From: Pirellula staleyi DSM 6068
GTDB lineage: Bacteria > Planctomycetota > Planctomycetia > Pirellulales > Pirellulaceae
Length of the DNA: 55,830 bases
NCBI GenBank assembly: GCA_945875845.1
Contig: CAMCMB010000046.1
Location: 1-55,830, forward strand
Direction: 5' to 3'
This document shows, piece by piece, positions 8,523-16,498 of the stretch (its first letter is position 1; every line of letters starts with the position of its first letter). The notes beneath the pieces were generated by a model. The model did not search any database, had not been told where the DNA came from, and saw only the letters and a list, made by a program, of their open reading frames with translations. A program made the position numbers and the translations under genes.

Positions 8523-9245
8523 TCACTCGCCATCGAATAGCTTGCGAACTTGCTCGCTGGTGAGCGCGTGTTTCCAAATGCAAACGTCGTCGATCACGCC
8601 GTCCATATACTCATCCGTCCCGGTATTGCCGATTTGAAGGGTTTGGTCCGACCGCATCAGTCGGGGTTCTCCGATGAACGGAATGGTTTTCTTGAGATCT
8701 GCATCGAGATAGAGACGGCACTCCTTGCGCTGGTTGTCGACGACGAACGTAACGAGATACCAACGCTGTAAATCGAGGTCGCCACCTTGTCCGTTGCTGC
8801 CCGTATCGTTCTTGTAAAAGTTTATCTTCGTATCGATCCAGCGAATGCCATCGCCGATGTCACCGTGAACCTTGTCCGCATTCACTTTCATATCGAAATT
8901 GAATTCACCGCCTGAGCGTGAGCCGAGGATTCCTGAGAAGGTTGGCTCCTTGGTGAGCCATACCCAAGCAGAAACGGTAAACGTTCCAATTTCGAAATCA
9001 GGGGAATAGGGGATGCTTATGTGGTCTCCCTTCGCGCGGTCAAAGAGGAGTCCCTTGCCGATTTTCCCTTCGTGTGATTTCGCATTGTGAATTACACCAT
9101 GGTGTTCCCCTGCGCTATCGCGGGCTTCGCGGCCCTCGTCGTCGAGTTTCCATTGCGCGATCGGCGACGGAAAGCGGGGGTCTTCTCCAAAAGTAGTTTC
9201 GGCAAAAAAACTTGCCGTAAGCAAGATAAAGAAAATGTGTTTCAT
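8523..9245 (-). CDS. Secreted LamG (concanavalin A-like) domain protein
   Basis: A 240-aa protein with a signal peptide (MKHIFFILLTASFFAETTFG, then EDPRF). The rest is a single LamG/LamGL jelly-roll domain: IAQWKLDDEG at the start, FTVSAWVWLTKEPTFSGILGSR in the middle, VTFVVDNQRKECRLYLDADL, and the closing IDDVCIWKHALTSEQVRKLF. Such domains bind carbohydrate or other ligands outside the cell; the ligand here is unknown. It stands alone, with the stop facing the gene remnant at 8306-8473. No strong ribosome site precedes the ATG. Confidence 0.85.
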   Translation of the reverse strand: MKHIFFILLTASFFAETTFGEDPRFPSPIAQWKLDDEGREARDSAGEHHGVIHNAKSHEGKIGKGLLFDRAKGDHISIPYSPDFEIGTFTVSAWVWLTKEPTFSGILGSRSGGEFNFDMKVNADKVHGDIGDGIRWIDTKINFYKNDTGSNGQGGDLDLQRWYLVTFVVDNQRKECRLYLDADLKKTIPFIGEPRLMRSDQTLQIGNTGTDEYMDGVIDDVCIWKHALTSEQVRKLFDGE

Positions 9246-9325
9246 TGTGATTGTCGGGTAACGCTTGGAAGGATTTTGAAGCCGTATCGAAAGGGCAAAG
9301 TCACTCTCGGGAAGAGTTACCTAGT

Positions 9326-9445
9326 CACATCCGACAAAAGTCAAAGTAGTAGGCAAATTCCATGTGCCGTCCACCCGGAATCCTGGCAAAAGCTTGACTG
9401 CGAACGGCACGGCGGAGCGTGCCTGCTACTTTTGTCGGCTGTGTC
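9326..9445. repeat. Long imperfect inverted repeat between LamG and NIPSNAP genes
   Basis: The left side (about 9326-9370: CACATCCGACAAAAG, AGTAGTAGGCA, TGTGCCGT) is matched in inverse by the right side (about 9404-9445: ACGGCACGGCGGAGCGTGCC, TGCTACTTTTGTCGG, CTGTGTC), with several small gaps. It ends ten bases from the NIPSNAP stop codon. The GGCGGAGCGT core resembles the CGACGCTCCGCG palindromes at 11541 and 25997. Confidence 0.65.
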
Positions 9446-9454
9446 AACCTATTA

Positions 9455-10255
9455 TTACTTACGAGGCGAGTAATCGGTTGGAACAAGAAATCGAACATCG
9501 TTACCGCTGCCACGACCGGTTGGAAGATTTGGATGCGAGTCGCGATATTTTTTCATGAACTCAGGAAACTCGCTTCGGAATCCCTTCCAAGACGCGTCCG
9601 AAGATGCTTTATCTTTATGGGCTAACAGATAGATAAAGGCGCTGTTGTCTGTCGCGGTCCAGAATTTTACGGTTTGCATCCCATGTTTGGTGAAGATTTC
9701 TTTTTCGCCTGAATTAAACCGATCCACGGTATGCGGCACGCGTTCGGCCCCATCGTTGTATTGCCGTAGTTCCCAAAGTCGCGCGGGGGCATCCGAATTT
9801 TTGTTGACGGGCTCGTCGATGGCAGAGAAATCCGTCTCGCGCATGAAGATCGCGCTCGGAGCCTTGGCCAAAATCTTCCCCTTTTCCTCGGATTTGGCTG
9901 CCACCGCTTTCCACTCAGGGTCCGCGATGAAGGCTTTCCAAGAGGCGTCTTTGGCCGCTTCATCCTTGTGGGCGATAATGTAGAGGAGCATATTGTCTTT
10001 ATCATCGTCGCTCTTAGCTGCTCCCTCTACCACGTTCCAGTAGATGATGTTCTCCATGCCATGCTTTTCAAACAGCTTCAACGTATGATCGCGAAACCTC
10101 GCATGCAGATCGGGCAGCTTACCCGGATTGGTCGTGTAGAATCGAAGCTCGTATAGCTTGCCATCTTTCTTTGTCGTCGGCTGTTGAGCTGTTGCATTCG
10201 AAAAAAGGGTTGCACATACTGCAACGACAAGACTGGCATTGAGCAGAGTCCGCAT
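9455..10255 (-). CDS. Secreted NIPSNAP-family protein with two NIPSNAP domains
   Basis: A 266-aa exported protein. The signal peptide MRTLLNASLVVAVCATLFSN is followed by two copies of the NIPSNAP fold. The first begins LYELRFYTTNPGKLPDLHARF with KHGMENIIYW. The second begins LWELRQYNDGAERVPHTVDRF with KHGMQTVKFW. The family is an alpha-beta barrel of unknown bacterial function, common in planctomycete secretomes. I set the start at the ATG at 10255 because AGGAGC stands seven bases before it and the signal peptide begins there; the frame is open a further 45 bases. It is divergent from the hydrolase gene at 10393. Confidence 0.9.
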   Translation of the reverse strand: MRTLLNASLVVAVCATLFSNATAQQPTTKKDGKLYELRFYTTNPGKLPDLHARFRDHTLKLFEKHGMENIIYWNVVEGAAKSDDDKDNMLLYIIAHKDEAAKDASWKAFIADPEWKAVAAKSEEKGKILAKAPSAIFMRETDFSAIDEPVNKNSDAPARLWELRQYNDGAERVPHTVDRFNSGEKEIFTKHGMQTVKFWTATDNSAFIYLLAHKDKASSDASWKGFRSEFPEFMKKYRDSHPNLPTGRGSGNDVRFLVPTDYSPRK

Positions 10256-10392
10256 AGTAGGCTCCTGAACGGTGGGTCGGAAGGGCATGGGAAAGGGCAT
10301 GTTTTGACATGGCTATCCAGTGTACTGCAAGACTCCACGAAAAGGAAACCGGCATGAACCACACAACCACGCATTACTTGAAGGCAATCCCG

Positions 10393-11523
10393 ATGCGACC
10401 ATCCAAACATCAATTATTCGTTTTTCTGGCTTCGATAGTGAGCCTAACTGCAAGCTCGCGTGCCCAGCCAGTTCTCGACGTGAAGGAGAGTTACTTCAAC
10501 CAAAAAGTTGCGGACTCCAATCCTTTGCGCACCGAGCAAGCGCGCGAGTTGGATGCGTACATCAAAATCATGGCTGCAGATTCAACTCGCTTTGCAGACC
10601 TATTCCAACCGAACTTCGCCTCGTCTCAAGCCTTTGAGCAGTCTGCCGTGCCGCTTCGCAAAGCCTTTTGTGAATCGATCGGCTATCCCCCTCCAGGTCA
10701 GCGACCCAAAGAGTCGTCTACCTTCACGCAAATGGGTGAAGACCAGATTGGAATCTACTATCGAGCCATGATTCCGGTGTTGCCTGGCGTGCATTCCGAA
10801 GGGATTTACATTGTTCCAAAGTCGATTCGCGGCAAGGCGCCGTTGATGATATCGATGCATGGTGGGGGTGGATCTCCAGAAGTTGCGCTTTTCAACGGGG
10901 GAGCCAACTATCACGATATGATTCGGGGTGCGGTGAAGCGTGGATACGTCGTCTATGCACCTCAGCACTTGTTTCGTGCCGAGGAGTACCCACAAGATAT
11001 TCGACGCCAGATCGATGATCGAATGCGGTTGATCGGTACCAGTGTTACCGCCGTCGAGATCGCCAAGATTACTTATGCGATCGATGAATTAGCGAATCGC
11101 CCGGAAGTGGACATGTCCCGCATCGGCATGGTGGGCCTCTCGTACGGAGGATACTATGCTCAGGTAACACCAGCCATCGATACCCGTATTAAAGTCTCGG
11201 TGTCAAGCTGCTATTTTGGAGTTCAAGAAGGGCGTTACGAGCAAGACGAACTATCGGTCCCTTCGGACTTCCGATTTATGAACCGGTTGACGCTGTTTAA
11301 CGATGCGGATCTGGTTGCCTTGATTTGTCCACGAGCTCACCAAATCCAAGCTGGTAGCAAGGACAATGCTTCTCATCGCGAAAAAGGGATGAGTCTAGCT
11401 CCACGCGCCGCAGCGTATTTCGAGAAATTGCATCTAGGTGACCGTTTCCAACATGTCGTCTTTGAAGGAGGCCACGAATTCAATGACGCAGTCGCATGGG
11501 CTTTTGTTGAAAAGCACTTGTAA
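10393..11523 (+). CDS. Secreted alpha/beta hydrolase
   Basis: A 376-aa serine hydrolase of the dienelactone/acetyl xylan esterase-like group. The nucleophile Ser lies in GLSYGGYYAQ, the oxyanion-hole HGGGGSPE comes earlier, QAGSKDN probably carries the acid, and FEGGHEFNDA the His. The substrate is unknown, perhaps an esterified polysaccharide. The ATG at 10393 starts the signal peptide MRPSKHQLFVFLASIVSLTA and has GAAGG eight bases upstream. Another in-frame ATG at 10354 also has a fair site (AAGGAA), so a 389-aa form is possible. The gene ends facing the response regulator, with a palindrome between them. Confidence 0.85.
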   Translation: MRPSKHQLFVFLASIVSLTASSRAQPVLDVKESYFNQKVADSNPLRTEQARELDAYIKIMAADSTRFADLFQPNFASSQAFEQSAVPLRKAFCESIGYPPPGQRPKESSTFTQMGEDQIGIYYRAMIPVLPGVHSEGIYIVPKSIRGKAPLMISMHGGGGSPEVALFNGGANYHDMIRGAVKRGYVVYAPQHLFRAEEYPQDIRRQIDDRMRLIGTSVTAVEIAKITYAIDELANRPEVDMSRIGMVGLSYGGYYAQVTPAIDTRIKVSVSSCYFGVQEGRYEQDELSVPSDFRFMNRLTLFNDADLVALICPRAHQIQAGSKDNASHREKGMSLAPRAAAYFEKLHLGDRFQHVVFEGGHEFNDAVAWAFVEKHL

Positions 11524-11540
11524 CAACCTGGGAAAGCAAA

Positions 11541-11615
11541 GTTGCACGACGCTCCGCGTCGTGATTCCTGCGATGTGGAGAGGCCTTGAATGCTGCGACG
11601 CGGAGCGTCGCACAA
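11541..11615. terminator. Palindromic element between convergent genes, CGACGCTCCGCG family
   Basis: GTTGCACGACGCTCCGCGTCG (11541-11561) is complementary to GCGACGCGGAGCGTCGCACAAC (11594-11615). The arms also fold locally (CGACGC-TCC-GCGTCG). It occupies almost the whole gap between the converging hydrolase and response regulator genes, so it may act as a two-way terminator. A close copy is at 25997-26048. Confidence 0.6.
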
Positions 11616-11626
11616 CGAAAGATTCA

Positions 11627-13021
11627 CTACGCTGACTTTTTGTTGGCAAGGTCGCTTTGATTGAGTTTGTTGTAAAGCGTCTTGAGGCTGATTCCCAACT
11701 CCTCCGCTGCAGCGGGCTTGTTGCCTTGATGACGATGTATTGCTTCTTGCACAGCGACCAACTCCATCTCTTTCAGACTCAAGGGGCTGACAGCATTGGC
11801 CATCCCCTTGATTTCGCGTTTCACTCGCTTGTCTGAGAAATGACGAGGCAAGTGCTCAGGCAAAATCGGTGGGTGATCGCATAGGATTGTGGCGTGTTCG
11901 ACGACGTTGGCCAATTCTCTCACATTGCCTGGCCAAGGGTGCTGTTTGAGTATTTGGATCGTTTCGTCTGCGAACAGGCTCTCGATCGACGCATGTTCGG
12001 GTCGATGTCTCAAATACAGATGTCGAGCGAGTTGCATGACATCTTCCATCCGTTCGCGAAGGGCCGGGACGTGTATTTCAAAGGTATTGATGCGAAACAT
12101 CAAATCCTCGCGGAAAGTCCCCGATTCCACCATGCTATCCAGATCGCGATGCGTCGCGCAGATCACTCGCACGTCGACATGAAGTGTTTGGTTATCACCG
12201 ACCCGTCGAATATCGCCACTCTCCAAGACTCGCAAAAGCTTTGCTTGCATGGACAAAGGCAATTCACCGATTTCGTCGAGGAAAATAGACCCGCCATTGG
12301 CCACTTCGAAAAGTCCTTCTCGCTGAGAGTCTGCACCGGTGAAGGAGCCCTTTTTATGACCGAAGAGTTCGCTTTCGATCAAATGCTCGGGCAACGCTCC
12401 ACAATTGACCGCAACGAATGCTTTTTCTTTGCGCAAACTTTCATCGTGGACGCCGCGGGCCACAAGCTCTTTCCCGCAACCGGTTTCGCCTCGGATCAAA
12501 ACGGTGCTTTGTGTCGGCGCTACCTTGCGGATGAGTTGCAGCACGTCGGACATCGCTTTTGAATCGCCAATTAAACGACGAGAAGCCGACGGCGAAGCGT
12601 TGTTGGAGCGATCGATGGCAGCCGATTGTCGTTTGAGCGCACGCCGGGCAGCGACGCGTTGCAGCAGGGCCTGCAGTTCCGAGAGCCGACATGGTTTGCT
12701 CAGATAATCGATAACGCCAAATCGCAACGCAGCCACAGCGGATTCCAGCGATTGCTTGCCCGTTAAGACGATGGATTCTGTAGCAGGTGACAGCGTGGCG
12801 GCTCGTTCGATGACTTGGATACCATTCATGCCCGGCATATCCAAATCTACGATCAAGCAATCGAACGACTCTCGTTCGAGCGCAGCGACAGCCGTGTAGC
12901 CATCGGGGCAAACAGTGACGCGGTGCCCGAGATGTGGCAACTCCATTCGCATCAATTCCTGCAACGAGGGTTCGTCGTCAGCAAATAAAATGGAGAGTTG
13001 GCTATGCTGTGCGTTTTTCAT
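11627..13021 (-). CDS. Sigma-54-dependent response regulator (NtrC type)
   Basis: A three-domain regulator of about 464 residues. The receiver domain has acidic ADDEP, the phosphorylated Asp in CLIVDLDMPGMNG and Lys in YLSKPCRL. The AAA+ domain has Walker A GETGCGKE, the sigma-54 contact loop KKGSFTGAD, and Walker B NGGSIFLDEIGEL. A Fis-type helix-turn-helix ends it (AAAEELGISLKTLYNKL). Phosphorylation should let it open sigma-54 promoters. I chose the ATG at 13021 (MKNAQHSQLS); ATG 13033 is equally possible and the frame runs open to 13183. It overlaps the 3' end of the kinase gene by about 20 bases, so the two are translated together as a cognate pair. Confidence 0.93.
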   Translation of the reverse strand: MKNAQHSQLSILFADDEPSLQELMRMELPHLGHRVTVCPDGYTAVAALERESFDCLIVDLDMPGMNGIQVIERAATLSPATESIVLTGKQSLESAVAALRFGVIDYLSKPCRLSELQALLQRVAARRALKRQSAAIDRSNNASPSASRRLIGDSKAMSDVLQLIRKVAPTQSTVLIRGETGCGKELVARGVHDESLRKEKAFVAVNCGALPEHLIESELFGHKKGSFTGADSQREGLFEVANGGSIFLDEIGELPLSMQAKLLRVLESGDIRRVGDNQTLHVDVRVICATHRDLDSMVESGTFREDLMFRINTFEIHVPALRERMEDVMQLARHLYLRHRPEHASIESLFADETIQILKQHPWPGNVRELANVVEHATILCDHPPILPEHLPRHFSDKRVKREIKGMANAVSPLSLKEMELVAVQEAIHRHQGNKPAAAEELGISLKTLYNKLNQSDLANKKSA

Positions 13022-14696
13022 GGATGGTGTCATAAGATAAGTTGCTAGCGGGTTGACTGGGTAAGACCACTTCGATGCGAGAGCCTTGATTGGCACCGGG
13101 ACTCTTGGGAGTGATTCGACCGCCGTGGTCGGCAATGATGCGGCTGGTGATAGGGAGTCCAAGTCCAGTTCCACGTCCATCACGTCGACGTGTAAAGAAC
13201 GGCTCGAACAAATGCTGAAGGACTTCTTCGGACATGCCGCAACCGTTGTCCTCGATGACCAAACGAACGGAGTCGCTCAATGCCTCGACGGTGACTCGAA
13301 CGAACCCATCGTTGCGGGCAGGATCCAAGGATTCGAGAGCATTGGTTAGTAGGTTGAGAATGACTTGTTTCATTTCTTGTGGACTTGCCCATGCGATCAT
13401 GGGCATCGGTCGCGATTGAAACTCGATCTTCTGAGAACGGAATTGACCAAGGTGTCGTACCATATCGACGACGTCTTGCACAACTTCATTCAGGTCGATG
13501 GATTGCTTGCGTTGATCTGTCCCGAGCCTTGAAAAATCGAGTAACCGCTCGGTAATTCCTTTGCAGCGGAAAGCTTCATCTTGAATGCGCCTCAGGTAGG
13601 TTCGAAGCGTGTTCAAGTCGACTCCCTGAGCAGCTTCCACTGCGGATGGGTGTTCCGCCCCTGCGTCGGTCGATTCAATGGGGTGAAGAATCCGATGCAA
13701 TCGCGATTCGAGAGCTTCGGCGCTCCAAGCAATAGAGGCTAATGGATTGTTGATCTCGTGGGCTACTCCAGCGGCAAGGAAGCCGACGCTCGCCAATTGT
13801 TCGTTGCGGATTACTTCCTGTGATCGCTCGCGCACTTGTTCATTGAGATCGCGTTGAATATTCAAAAAACTCGCTGCTCCCAAGTTGATTGCGTCGGCCA
13901 ACTCGGCCAGTTCATCCTTGCTGTCCACATGAATGCGATACGAGAAATCACCTGAGGCAACGCGGCGTGACCCGGCTAGCAATTCCTTGAACGGGCGTAT
14001 GACAGCGACTCGTGCATACGTAATGAGTCCCACCAAGAGGATCGCAGCCAACGAAGCACTGCTCCAAGCCATGATGATCCATGTCCGATATCGAGATCGA
14101 ACTTCGTCCTTGAAGCTCGCCATTTTTTCGGTAAGCTTGGTTGGCAGTAAATGCGCTAAATTGGAAAGTTGTTCGATGTCCTGCATTTGATCGACCACAA
14201 ATGCGTCGCTTCCCGACTCCAAGAGATCTCCGTGTCTGTGGGCAATAATATTAAGCAACTCAGATAACTCGGACGTCTTTCTGAATTCGTCGGTCCGATC
14301 GGACAAAAAGGGATCATCCATGCCCGAACGTTCCAAACACCACTTGTAACGGGCCAAAACGAGCCGCACGCGTTGGAGTTGTTCTTGAAAGCGAAGTTCG
14401 GAGCGGCGTGCTTCTAGCCCGAACTGCAGAGAGAATTGTTTGATCTCCATCGGTTGGTTGATGTCAAGGCGACGAAACCCAATCCGAAGCTCGTCGATAG
14501 CGCGCGTCAATTCGGTGGTAAGCGGCATCTCGGATGCGCGGCTGCTGAGCGTGTTCGCAAGATCTCGATAGGCGTACACGCCTCGAAAGCTGCTGTACCC
14601 GAGAACGGCAACAACGATTCCCAATACGACCACCGAGACGAGCAATTTCTTGCGTATCGTCCAGTTGAAGAGCTTGGGAATGGGTAGCTTGGCCAT
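13002..14696 (-). CDS. Membrane-bound histidine kinase, partner of the sigma-54 regulator
   Basis: A 564-aa kinase. The first transmembrane helix is about residues 15-35 (LLVSVVVLGIVVAVLGYSSF), then a ~160-residue sensor region, and a second helix in WIIMAWSSASLAAILLVGLI. A HAMP linker follows (VIRPFKELLAGSRRVASGDFS), then the phospho-acceptor His in GVAHEINNPLASI. The ATP-binding domain has N box VILNLLTNALESL, IEDNGCGM and GRGTGLGL. NtrB-like kinases with this layout pair with NtrC-type regulators. The ATG at 14696 has GAGAAG just upstream; open frame reaches 14735. What it senses is unknown. Overlap with the regulator gene and a 35-base gap to the lipoprotein-like gene indicate one operon. 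Confidence 0.92.
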   Translation of the reverse strand: MAKLPIPKLFNWTIRKKLLVSVVVLGIVVAVLGYSSFRGVYAYRDLANTLSSRASEMPLTTELTRAIDELRIGFRRLDINQPMEIKQFSLQFGLEARRSELRFQEQLQRVRLVLARYKWCLERSGMDDPFLSDRTDEFRKTSELSELLNIIAHRHGDLLESGSDAFVVDQMQDIEQLSNLAHLLPTKLTEKMASFKDEVRSRYRTWIIMAWSSASLAAILLVGLITYARVAVIRPFKELLAGSRRVASGDFSYRIHVDSKDELAELADAINLGAASFLNIQRDLNEQVRERSQEVIRNEQLASVGFLAAGVAHEINNPLASIAWSAEALESRLHRILHPIESTDAGAEHPSAVEAAQGVDLNTLRTYLRRIQDEAFRCKGITERLLDFSRLGTDQRKQSIDLNEVVQDVVDMVRHLGQFRSQKIEFQSRPMPMIAWASPQEMKQVILNLLTNALESLDPARNDGFVRVTVEALSDSVRLVIEDNGCGMSEEVLQHLFEPFFTRRRDGRGTGLGLPITSRIIADHGGRITPKSPGANQGSRIEVVLPSQPASNLSYDTIHEKRTA

Positions 14697-14731
14697 CGTC
14701 TTCTCACTTTTTTGCATTACGCAAATCGCGG

Positions 14732-15721
14732 TCATCGAGCCGTTCGTTCATCCCATGGGACCCCACGGTAGGAACTGCGAGGATAATTGGATTGAGGTGG
14801 CGCGACAGCCGGTGGCGTGCTCGCTTGAGGCTGAGCAAGATTATGGACACGAAAGGCATTCCTATTGGGCGATGCGAATTGAGAAATGTCATCGAGTGCC
14901 AGGCCGTTCACGAGATAAGCACCTATGGAAATATCTAATTCCAAAGTGGGATCGCCGGCGGGAATCAATTGCACTTTGATCTCATGGGGCAACGATGTGA
15001 GAATCGACGGATAGTATTGATGTTTGGATTGTTGAGCGTTTGCCACGAGTCGACCTGTCGGATCACGCAGAAAAACTTGTCGGCTGGTCCCGAATTTCGG
15101 ATCGACAACGAGTGTTCGAGCATAGGCGCCAATCGGGCTCGGAACCGAGGACGTCAGTTCGACCAAACCATCGGCGCGGGTGATCGGATTTTGCACCAGT
15201 TGACTTGGATTAAGCTCACTGATCCCCATGGCCTCGATTAGCCAGACCGGAGAAACAGGCAGTATGCGACGTTCGACTTGCGATTCGAATTCGTCGTGTC
15301 TGGCATAAACCATTTCCGGCGTCGTCCCAAAATTTCGCATCGTCAACCAAAACACTTCCTCGTTGCTACCGATGTCGATTCCAGCTACTCCACCGGCAAT
15401 ACTCGCGGTCATGCGAAACTTCTTTTCGCGAACCCAAGTTACGTTGGTGTTGATGGATCGTTCGTTGTTGAGCGTAACGCTAACGGAGTTCGATTGCAGA
15501 GACTGAACGTTTCGCGTTCGATTGACAACCTCGACCAATTGATCGAGCGTCGGAGGTGCAGAGAACATGGGTTGAGGCTGAAATTCTGGAATCGGTCGTT
15601 TAGGAATGCAGGTGGCGCCGCAAGCGACAAAAGCTAACAGAATCATTGCCAAGCATTGCAATGCTGCACAAGCTTTGGGCTTATTCGTTTGGGCTGATAT
15701 AGGCTGCGGGTTACGATTCAC
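14732..15721 (-). CDS. Lipoprotein-like secreted protein, possibly LolA/LolB-related
   Basis: A 329-aa protein with a hydrophobic signal (CAALQCLAMILLAFVACGAT) ending in a lipobox-like LLAFVAC, so it may be lipid-anchored. The body has MFSAPPTLDQLVEVVNRTRNVQSLQSNSVSVTL followed by a beta-rich part about residues 85-260 (VTWVREKKFRMTASI, PHEIKVQLIPA), a pattern that resembles lipid-binding LolA/LolB or outer-membrane lipoprotein sorting folds. That assignment is only inference. The C-terminus is Pro/Gln-rich. It lies first in transcription order before the histidine kinase, and overlaps the small gene at 15711-16196 by 11 bases, so it may help sense envelope state. Confidence 0.7.
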   Translation of the reverse strand: MNRNPQPISAQTNKPKACAALQCLAMILLAFVACGATCIPKRPIPEFQPQPMFSAPPTLDQLVEVVNRTRNVQSLQSNSVSVTLNNERSINTNVTWVREKKFRMTASIAGGVAGIDIGSNEEVFWLTMRNFGTTPEMVYARHDEFESQVERRILPVSPVWLIEAMGISELNPSQLVQNPITRADGLVELTSSVPSPIGAYARTLVVDPKFGTSRQVFLRDPTGRLVANAQQSKHQYYPSILTSLPHEIKVQLIPAGDPTLELDISIGAYLVNGLALDDISQFASPNRNAFRVHNLAQPQASTPPAVAPPQSNYPRSSYRGVPWDERTAR

Positions 15722-16196
15722 AATAAAGCAGTTCGATCAATTTTTGTTGAAGCTGTTCCGCACTTTCGGAATTGGGGTAACAGATCTGAACCGTGAATCT
15801 TCGCCCGTGTTGACCATGGCTGAGGTGGAGATGCGTATCCTCAACCGTTGGAGCGATATCCTCTTGTTCGGTCAGAATACGCCTGCGGACCAAGAGCAAG
15901 GAGAGCAAGTATGCGAGTTCGCATTCTTCGGGCTGTTCACACAATCGTTCCAGTGCGTCCAAGAGTACTTGGGTTGGTGCAGGGGTAAGTTTGCCAGTCG
16001 GTTTCGCTGGCATTTGGCTCGCCCACCATCCGACCGTACCCTCGGGTGGTCCGTTCCAATGCTGTTTACCAAGGTCCAGCCGGACCAATTCACTCCCCTT
16101 TTGAAGCACGACGGAGTAGTACCGCTCGTCCGGTTCAAACGGGCGATTTTCCTTTTGGCATCGTCGAGCGCTTCGTTGGATCGTGTATTCCTGCAT
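15711..16196 (-). CDS. Conserved hypothetical protein (161 aa) upstream of the lipoprotein-like gene
   Basis: Begins MQEYTIQRSARRCQKENRPF and contains YYSVVLQKGSELVRLDL, EGTVGWWASQMP, and a helical segment PTQVLLDALERLCEQPEECE followed by LAYLLSLLLVRRRILT. I have the impression of a planctomycete-wide family of unknown function with this WW and LLLVRRR pattern. The ATG at 16196 is preferred because the open frame above it (to 16424) translates a palindromic repeat. There is no signal peptide, so it is probably cytoplasmic. Its stop overlaps the start of the lipoprotein-like gene by 11 bases, making it the likely first gene of the kinase-regulator operon. Confidence 0.75.
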   Translation of the reverse strand: MQEYTIQRSARRCQKENRPFEPDERYYSVVLQKGSELVRLDLGKQHWNGPPEGTVGWWASQMPAKPTGKLTPAPTQVLLDALERLCEQPEECELAYLLSLLLVRRRILTEQEDIAPTVEDTHLHLSHGQHGRRFTVQICYPNSESAEQLQQKLIELLYCES

Positions 16197-16341
16197 GCAT
16201 TGGCTTGTAGAAAAACTCGCCCAAAAAAGCAATACGAGTTGGGTGCAACGTTCGCCACGAATCGGCTGGAAAAATCGTGGCGAGGTGGGTAAGCTCCCCT
16301 CAGATAAAATCTTGCCAGTGTCGAACGGATTGAAAATCACT

Positions 16342-16401
16342 GGGAGGGCGAGGCTCCTGCCGAGCTTACGAAGCCATGATTCGGCAGGAGCCTCACCCTC
16401 C
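16342..16401. repeat. Dispersed palindromic element, GAGGCTCCTGCC family
   Basis: GGGAGGGCGAGGCTCCTGCC (16342-16361) faces GGCAGGAGCCTCACCCTCCC (16383-16402). The two arms are near-perfect inverse copies around a ~20-base loop. It lies between dnaK (whose stop faces it) and the start of the 161-aa gene. Confidence 0.8.
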
Positions 16402-16498
16402 CAAGCAATGAAATGGGTCAGCAAAGCCTATGAAAACACGTCCACACGGGTGGCCTCCCGGACCGGTTGGAAGCGCCTATTCCACTCGTTGAGCCTCA

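Noticed and set aside
16197-16424. Extension of the 161-aa gene upstream
   Set aside because: The added residues translate the palindromic element at 16342-16401 and follow no conserved pattern.
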